From Ophioceras dolichostomum (Eukaryota > Ascomycota > Sordariomycetes > Magnaporthales > Ophioceraceae): a stretch of 45,753 nucleotides of DNA. The translations under genes were made by a program, and so were the position numbers. Below the pieces are notes generated by a model. That model was not told the DNA's origin. It ran no database searches and saw only the letters and a list, made by a program, of their open reading frames with translations. The stretch is taken from the NCBI GenBank assembly GCA_003049485.1, contig PYST01000311.1:1-45753 (forward strand), read 5' to 3'. Below are positions 41,291-45,753 of the stretch, one piece after another. Positions within the stretch are counted from its first letter, which is position 1, and each line of letters begins with the position of its first letter.

Positions 41291-42110
41291 GCCTGCCCCG
41301 AACTGAGGTTGCCCCAATTTTCTCAGTTTAGGGAGCACCCCCGTCGAGTCGCTGTCAACATGTCGAGCAGACCAGGACGCCGATCCTCCAGTCGCGAAAA
41401 TCGTTCAACCTCCACATGATCCAGAATGTATCCATCAAAGACATATAAAAGCAACTCATCGAGGACGCCCAGGGAAACATCAACTTGAAGCAAGAGATTA
41501 CCGTTCTGTGCAACTACTTCCACGCTGCATGGTACCAAGAATCGAGCGACAAGACCGGGTGGTCCGACTCGGGGCGCTTGCTAAAGAACCATGTTTGTAG
41601 GAGCAGATTAGAGCTTTCAGAAAAGCTTGCGGCTCACTCTAGCTGCGTGAGCGCTAGTTTCGATAACCTGCTGGCGAATGACCTCACGGACCTGTTAAAG
41701 ACGCCCGCTCAGTGCGCAACAGGGGTTGATGTGCATCAGAGATCCCAGTACTTGAAAGAGACAATCGAGGTCTTGCACCACGGAGACTTCGGCTGCAAGA
41801 TTCGCGCCAAGTCGCTGTCACTGACGCTGGACAAGGGATACAAGTCATTCGGCATGGACGACGAGGCCCGAGGGTCAGTCTCGCAGGCAGATGATTTTGC
41901 AGCAATGGGCAGACAGCACAGTGGTGCCTCGCGCGAAGCCTCTGCTCCAGACTCAGACCGCTCAGACCGCTCAGGTGTTGTCCCTTCGAAATGGCGTGAG
42001 TGTCGACCTGGTCATAACTGGTAGAATCATCCAAGAGCAATTCATATCGCGAGGGCTAGATAGGAGTTGGTTGTTACCAACACGTCGGGACTCAGGGGTT
42101 TTGTGTCACC
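41291..42110 (+). pseudogene. Unidentified coding relic with stop and frameshift
   Basis: A protein-like frame runs through RTPILQSRKSFNLHMIQNVS to a TAA at 41446-41448. It continues in phase with KQLIEDAQGNINLKQEITVL, CNYFHAAWYQESSDKTGWSD and SLTLDKGYKSFGMDDE. Near 41990 the coding signal moves to another frame (SLRNGVSVDLVITGRIIQEQ; GLDRSWLLPTRRDS). TAA could derive from CAA. I do not recognise the family; it may be the remains of another accessory-gene protein. The LINE lies about 160 bp downstream. Confidence 0.45.
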
Positions 42111-42269
42111 AAGCACCCTGCCTCCCCCTGTAGCTGTTAGCCACCACCTTAGTCCCAGTACAGCACCTGAATTATGGGCGGCTCAGCCGCGCAGACTACA
42201 ACTGTCAGACGGAGGGTGCACCAGATTGTTGTCATTGTTGTTGTTTTTTGGTGGTCAGGGTGAAAACTC

Positions 42270-45200
42270 TAGTAGTAGTAGTAGTAGTAGTAGTATTTAA
42301 CGTCAGTGGGCCACTGTGGCTAGTGAGCCAGGTCACGTAAATGCCCGAAGCCTCCTTGGGGCATATGACGCGCCTAAGCTACGGCAAAAAAAAAGTAAAG
42401 TACATGTTTCCGTCCGCTTAAGCGTTGCGAGGGCCCTTAGGCCTTAGTTTCTATGGCAGGCCACTCCTCGGCCCTGAGGCCAAGGGGTGGGGCTACCGGG
42501 GGGGGGGTGTTCAGGTCTGGGGTCTCGGGCCGCCGCCGCCGGTCCTTCCCGGCGGTCTCGGGCCCGTTGGCAGCGGACAGATGTCCGTGAAGAATCGGGT
42601 GGTCTCGCACCACTTGCGGAAGCGCTCGGCGCCGGCCGTGGTCCCGAGGATCCAGCGGGGGGAGCCGTGTAGCCGGGCCCGGGCCTGGCCCTGGGGGCAG
42701 TGAAAGATATGGTCCGGGGCCTTGGCGGCGCCGCAGGAGCATTCGAGGACGGCATCCTCGTGTTCGAATCGGACGTGGTAGTCGTGGAAGTCGCCATGGC
42801 CCGATCGGGCGGCCAGGAGCCGGCCGATTATCGGCTGGGGGAGGTCGAGCTCTTTAGGGAGCCAGGCCTTAGCCTGGATACGGAGCTCTTGATACCGGGC
42901 TGAGGCGTTGCGTTCCTAGTACTCTTTTAAGGCCTTGTCGAACCGGTCGTCGGCTAGGGCGAGGGCTGCTGCGTAGCTTGCGGAGGTCCGGGATAGGGGC
43001 AGGGAGCAGCCGGTGCCGGCCATCTCGTCCGCCCTCTCGTTGCCCGGGATCCCCTGATGTCCTGGGACCCATCTGACCTGGGCTTCGCCCGGCCGGCCCG
43101 GCCCCGATAGTGGCCGGTTCGTCCAGGCCGCCCGGAGGTCTGCAAAGGTCCGGATCTCGGCTGCGCTAGTCCGGGAGGTCACGCCAGAGTATAGTCTGAT
43201 GGCCGCCCTCTCGTTATCTAGGCAGATAGTAACGTTGGTTGCGTAGCTCGCTATCGGGTTTCGTAGGGCTGCGCGGAGCCCTAAGACGGCGCCGACGATC
43301 TCAGCGTCGTATACTGTGGTGAGAGGCCCGAGCCCAATAACCCCGCGTAAGATCTCGGTGTCAGGTCCCCGGGTGATATAGTAGCCGGCCCCGGCCTGTC
43401 CCTTACGGAGGGAGCTATCCGTGTATACTACTAGGTCAAGGATCGGGACTGCTTTAGCCCACTTGAGGAAGGGCCCCGGCCCAGCCTCACGTCCCTGAGC
43501 GCGGACCGCTTTCCGTGCCTGTTCTCGGAACGGCGGGTCCCATGGGGGAAGGGGGAGGTATGGGCCGATCTGAATATCTTGTCGACGTCAGATCCAGCGG
43601 AGGACTGGGCGCTCCCATCGAGCCCGGAGTGGGTGTGAGGCCTCAACAGTGGCTATCCGGGCTGCGAGACGGTCGTGGGTGCGTATCAGCCAGGCCTGGG
43701 CTGGTGGCCAGCCCGTTTCCCGGGCTAGGGCGGCCGTCGGGGTCGTACAGTAGACTGGTAGTACGGCCCGGCTGACGGCCTTCTGGACCTCAGAAATGCT
43801 ACTAGCCCGGAGCCGGTCATTATACCAGGTCTCGGAGCCGTAGAAGAGTGTAGCTAGGGCACAGCCTTGTACAACTTGCCGGAGCGGGCTGGGGCTGGCT
43901 CCATAGGTGGTGCCGCAAAAGCCTTTAATATGTTCGGTAATCTTCTTCGCCCGGGCACAGGCCCGGCGGACGTGGTCCCGGAAGGTGAGATTCTGGTCAA
44001 AGTATACGCCGAGCCATCGGGTGACCTGGCTCGGTTGTATTATGCGGGGCCCAGCCTGGATAGGCCCTGGGGCCTGGAGTTTCGGCTGGCCAGGTGTGAA
44101 GTACTGGAGCTCTGTCTTCTCTCCGGCGAATAGGATCCCGTTGTCCTGTCCCCAGGCCCGGATATAGTCGAGGGTAGCTTGTAGGGCGAGCCGGCAGCCG
44201 AGGAGGTCTCGGCCCTGGGCTAGGAATCAGGCATCATCAGCATAGCCGAACCGGCTGCAGTATTTATAGCCCGGGACCCGGAGTTTGAGAATCGGTTCTA
44301 TATAGAGTAGGAAGAGGATGAGGGAGACTGGGGAGCCCTGCGGAAGGCCAGCCTGGATAGGGAAGGCCTGGGAGGTCTCTCCATCGAGCGTCATCCGAGC
44401 CGAGTGGCTAGATAGGAAGGACTGGACCCACCCTAGTATCGGGGGGGCCAGCCTTGCTCCCGGAGGCGTTGGAGGAGCCTGCCTGAGAGGACCCCATCGA
44501 AGGCCCCTTTGATATCGACTGTGACCATTCCAGCTACCTGGCTCCGACTCCAGATCTCTCGGATGTCGGCATAGAGGCCAGTGGTAAGGTCGGTGGCTGC
44601 CCTCCAGGAAGTGGCTCCGCATTGGTCCGGGGCGAGTATCCTAAATTGGAGGGCCAGGTAGGTAAGTCGGCAGGCTAAGAGCCTCTCGAGGCCCTTGCCG
44701 AGGCACGATAGGAGGCTATCGGCCGGTAGGACTTTGGGAGGGTCCGGTCCCGATCTCCAGGCTTTGGAAGGATGATGATTCGGGCTGATTTGAAGGGGGC
44801 TGGGTGGACGCCGGCCTGAAAGCACCGGTTGTATAGCGTAGTAATCCGGCGGCCGAGGATCGGCCATGCCTCTCGGAGGGCCCGGGAGGTGATCTTGTCT
44901 TCGCTCGGGGCTGTTGAGGCTGCCTGGCAGGTGGCCTGGAATACTTCTGCCGGGCTGAGGTCCGGCCATACCATACTGCGGCAGGGGACTGTTGGGCAGT
45001 CTAGTGGGACGTCAGAGGCCTCTAGATGTCGGGAGAGGAGGGACTTCCGGAGGAGCTCCTGCTTCTCGGCTATAGAGGTAGCTACTCCGGCTGGCCTAGT
45101 TAGAGGGGGGGACGTATATTGTGGGGAGTGTCGATGCCACTGGGCCACTTTATATAGGCTAGGGAGGTCCTCGACAGTCCCCACCCGGGACCGCCAGTAG

Positions 45201-45753
45201 GCTCGCTTAGCCTTCCGTACAGCTGCCCGGAGGGTACGTCGCTCCTCGTCAGCTGGCCCAGAGCGGCGGGCCCTGCGGAAGTCTCGGGCGGCCGCGGCCG
45301 TGGCCTCATTCCACCAAGGTGCTCCCGAGGGACGGAGGCGGGACCGCGGCGCCGAGCCGATCAGGGCTGTGTGTATAGATTCCGTGAGGTCCTGGGCCTC
45401 GGCGTGGGCGTCTTCATATACTATGTCAGCGGCATGGGCTAGAAGGGATTTATATAGACGGAGGTCCCAGGCTTCGTTAAGCTGGAGCCGGCCTGGCGCC
45501 GGCGGGGGGGTGGCTTCGGGCCTCGGAGGGTGAACTGTAGGGTGTTATGGTCAGCCGTCACGTGGAGGCTAGTCGTTATGGTGACCCTAGTCGTCGGGTC
45601 CGAGGTAAAGACTAGGTCGAGGACGCCGCCGGCCCGGTAGATTGTGGCTCCGGGTGTGTTAGCAAGGCGGAGAGAGTGGCTGCTAGCCCAGTAGGCTAGA
45701 TGTTCCCCATCTAAGGAGGTGCCGCGGGCTGGGTCCCAGTCTGGGTGTCGGAG
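42270..45753 (-). mobile_element. LINE (EN-RT-RNaseH, Tad/I-like), 5' end beyond window
   Basis: On the minus strand the order is as follows. An endonuclease end (LDLVFTSDPTTRV; TADHNTLQF) is near 45.6 kb. The reverse transcriptase follows (SARIIILPKPGDRD; MVTVDIKGAFDGVLSGRL; AGLPQGSPVSLILFLLYIEP; FGYADDA with the YADD active site). RNase H shows VVYTDSSLRKGQAGAGYY, VYDAEIVGAVLGL, ICLDNERAAI and RWVPGHQGIPGNERADEMAG. A Cys-rich knuckle (VLECSCGAAKAPDHIFHCPQ), a 3' UTR of about 200 bp and a (CTA)n tail follow. The copy is dead: TGA at 44227-44229 right after YADDA, TAG at 42916-42918 (TGG in the 30-kb copy) and frameshifts within RT. The window edge cuts the endonuclease. Confidence 0.92.

Noticed and set aside
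1..45753. tRNA or rRNA genes
   Set aside because: No cloverleaf with A/B boxes or conserved rRNA core was recognised by eye; a tRNAscan run would be decisive.

Overview
The window is nuclear DNA of a filamentous ascomycete (Pezizomycotina, most likely a sordariomycete). The evidence is short spliceosomal introns of about 55-200 nt with GTRNGT donors and CTAAC-like branch sites, fungal-only families (FunK1 kinase, DUF3435, NACHT-WD40 STAND proteins, fungal BTB and CorA-like proteins), and Ty3/gypsy chromodomain and EN-RT-RNaseH LINE retroelements. No rRNA, tRNA or CRISPR array was recognised.

Layout. 1-12.2 kb is accessory: a MITE-like inverted repeat, a TPR-CHAT relic, an unidentified coding relic split by a solo LTR, a BTB gene, a FunK1 kinase gene broken by one in-frame TGA, a 5'-truncated LINE tail with target-site duplication, and TPR and ankyrin relics. 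12.2-20.7 kb is a conserved core island of four intact genes: a secreted M28 aminopeptidase, SNU13 (U4 snRNP / box C/D snoRNP protein), V-ATPase proteolipid subunit c, and ERG4 (last step of ergosterol synthesis). SNU13 and vma-3 are divergent and share a promoter region of about 710 bp. 22.8-25.1 kb carries a 770-codon reading frame cut twice by single TAG codons. 26-45.7 kb is again accessory and retroelement-rich: a decayed DUF3435 recombinase-like gene, a gypsy pol 3' end with its LTR, LINE fragments with (TAG)n tails, a three-exon RelA/SpoT-NACHT-WD40 gene at 31.6-35.8 kb, a CorA-like gene destroyed by two solo LTRs, an unidentified coding relic, and a long but broken LINE running off the right edge.

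The most interesting object is the RelA/SpoT-NACHT-WD40 gene. It is a tripartite fungal NLR-like receptor: an alarmone-synthetase-like effector domain, a NACHT switch and near-identical WD40 repeats that differ at only a few positions, the signature of a fast-evolving recognition surface. It lies between two inverted copies of a 145-bp solo LTR. Its 3' flank recurs behind a TPR-type STAND relic and at the left end of the window. Relics of CHAT, TPR and ankyrin proteins show the region is a birth-and-death zone for STAND-type genes.

Three short LTR families (about 163, 176 and 145 bp) were defined by internal comparison. All have TG...CA ends, and four of the seven copies have perfect 5-bp target-site duplications. 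Most premature stops in the broken genes can be explained by C-to-T changes, mainly CpA to TpA, which fits past RIP mutation. Four single N characters (29865, 32249, 32415, 39714) sit in repeats and look like contig joins, so the WD40 repeat number is not reliable.
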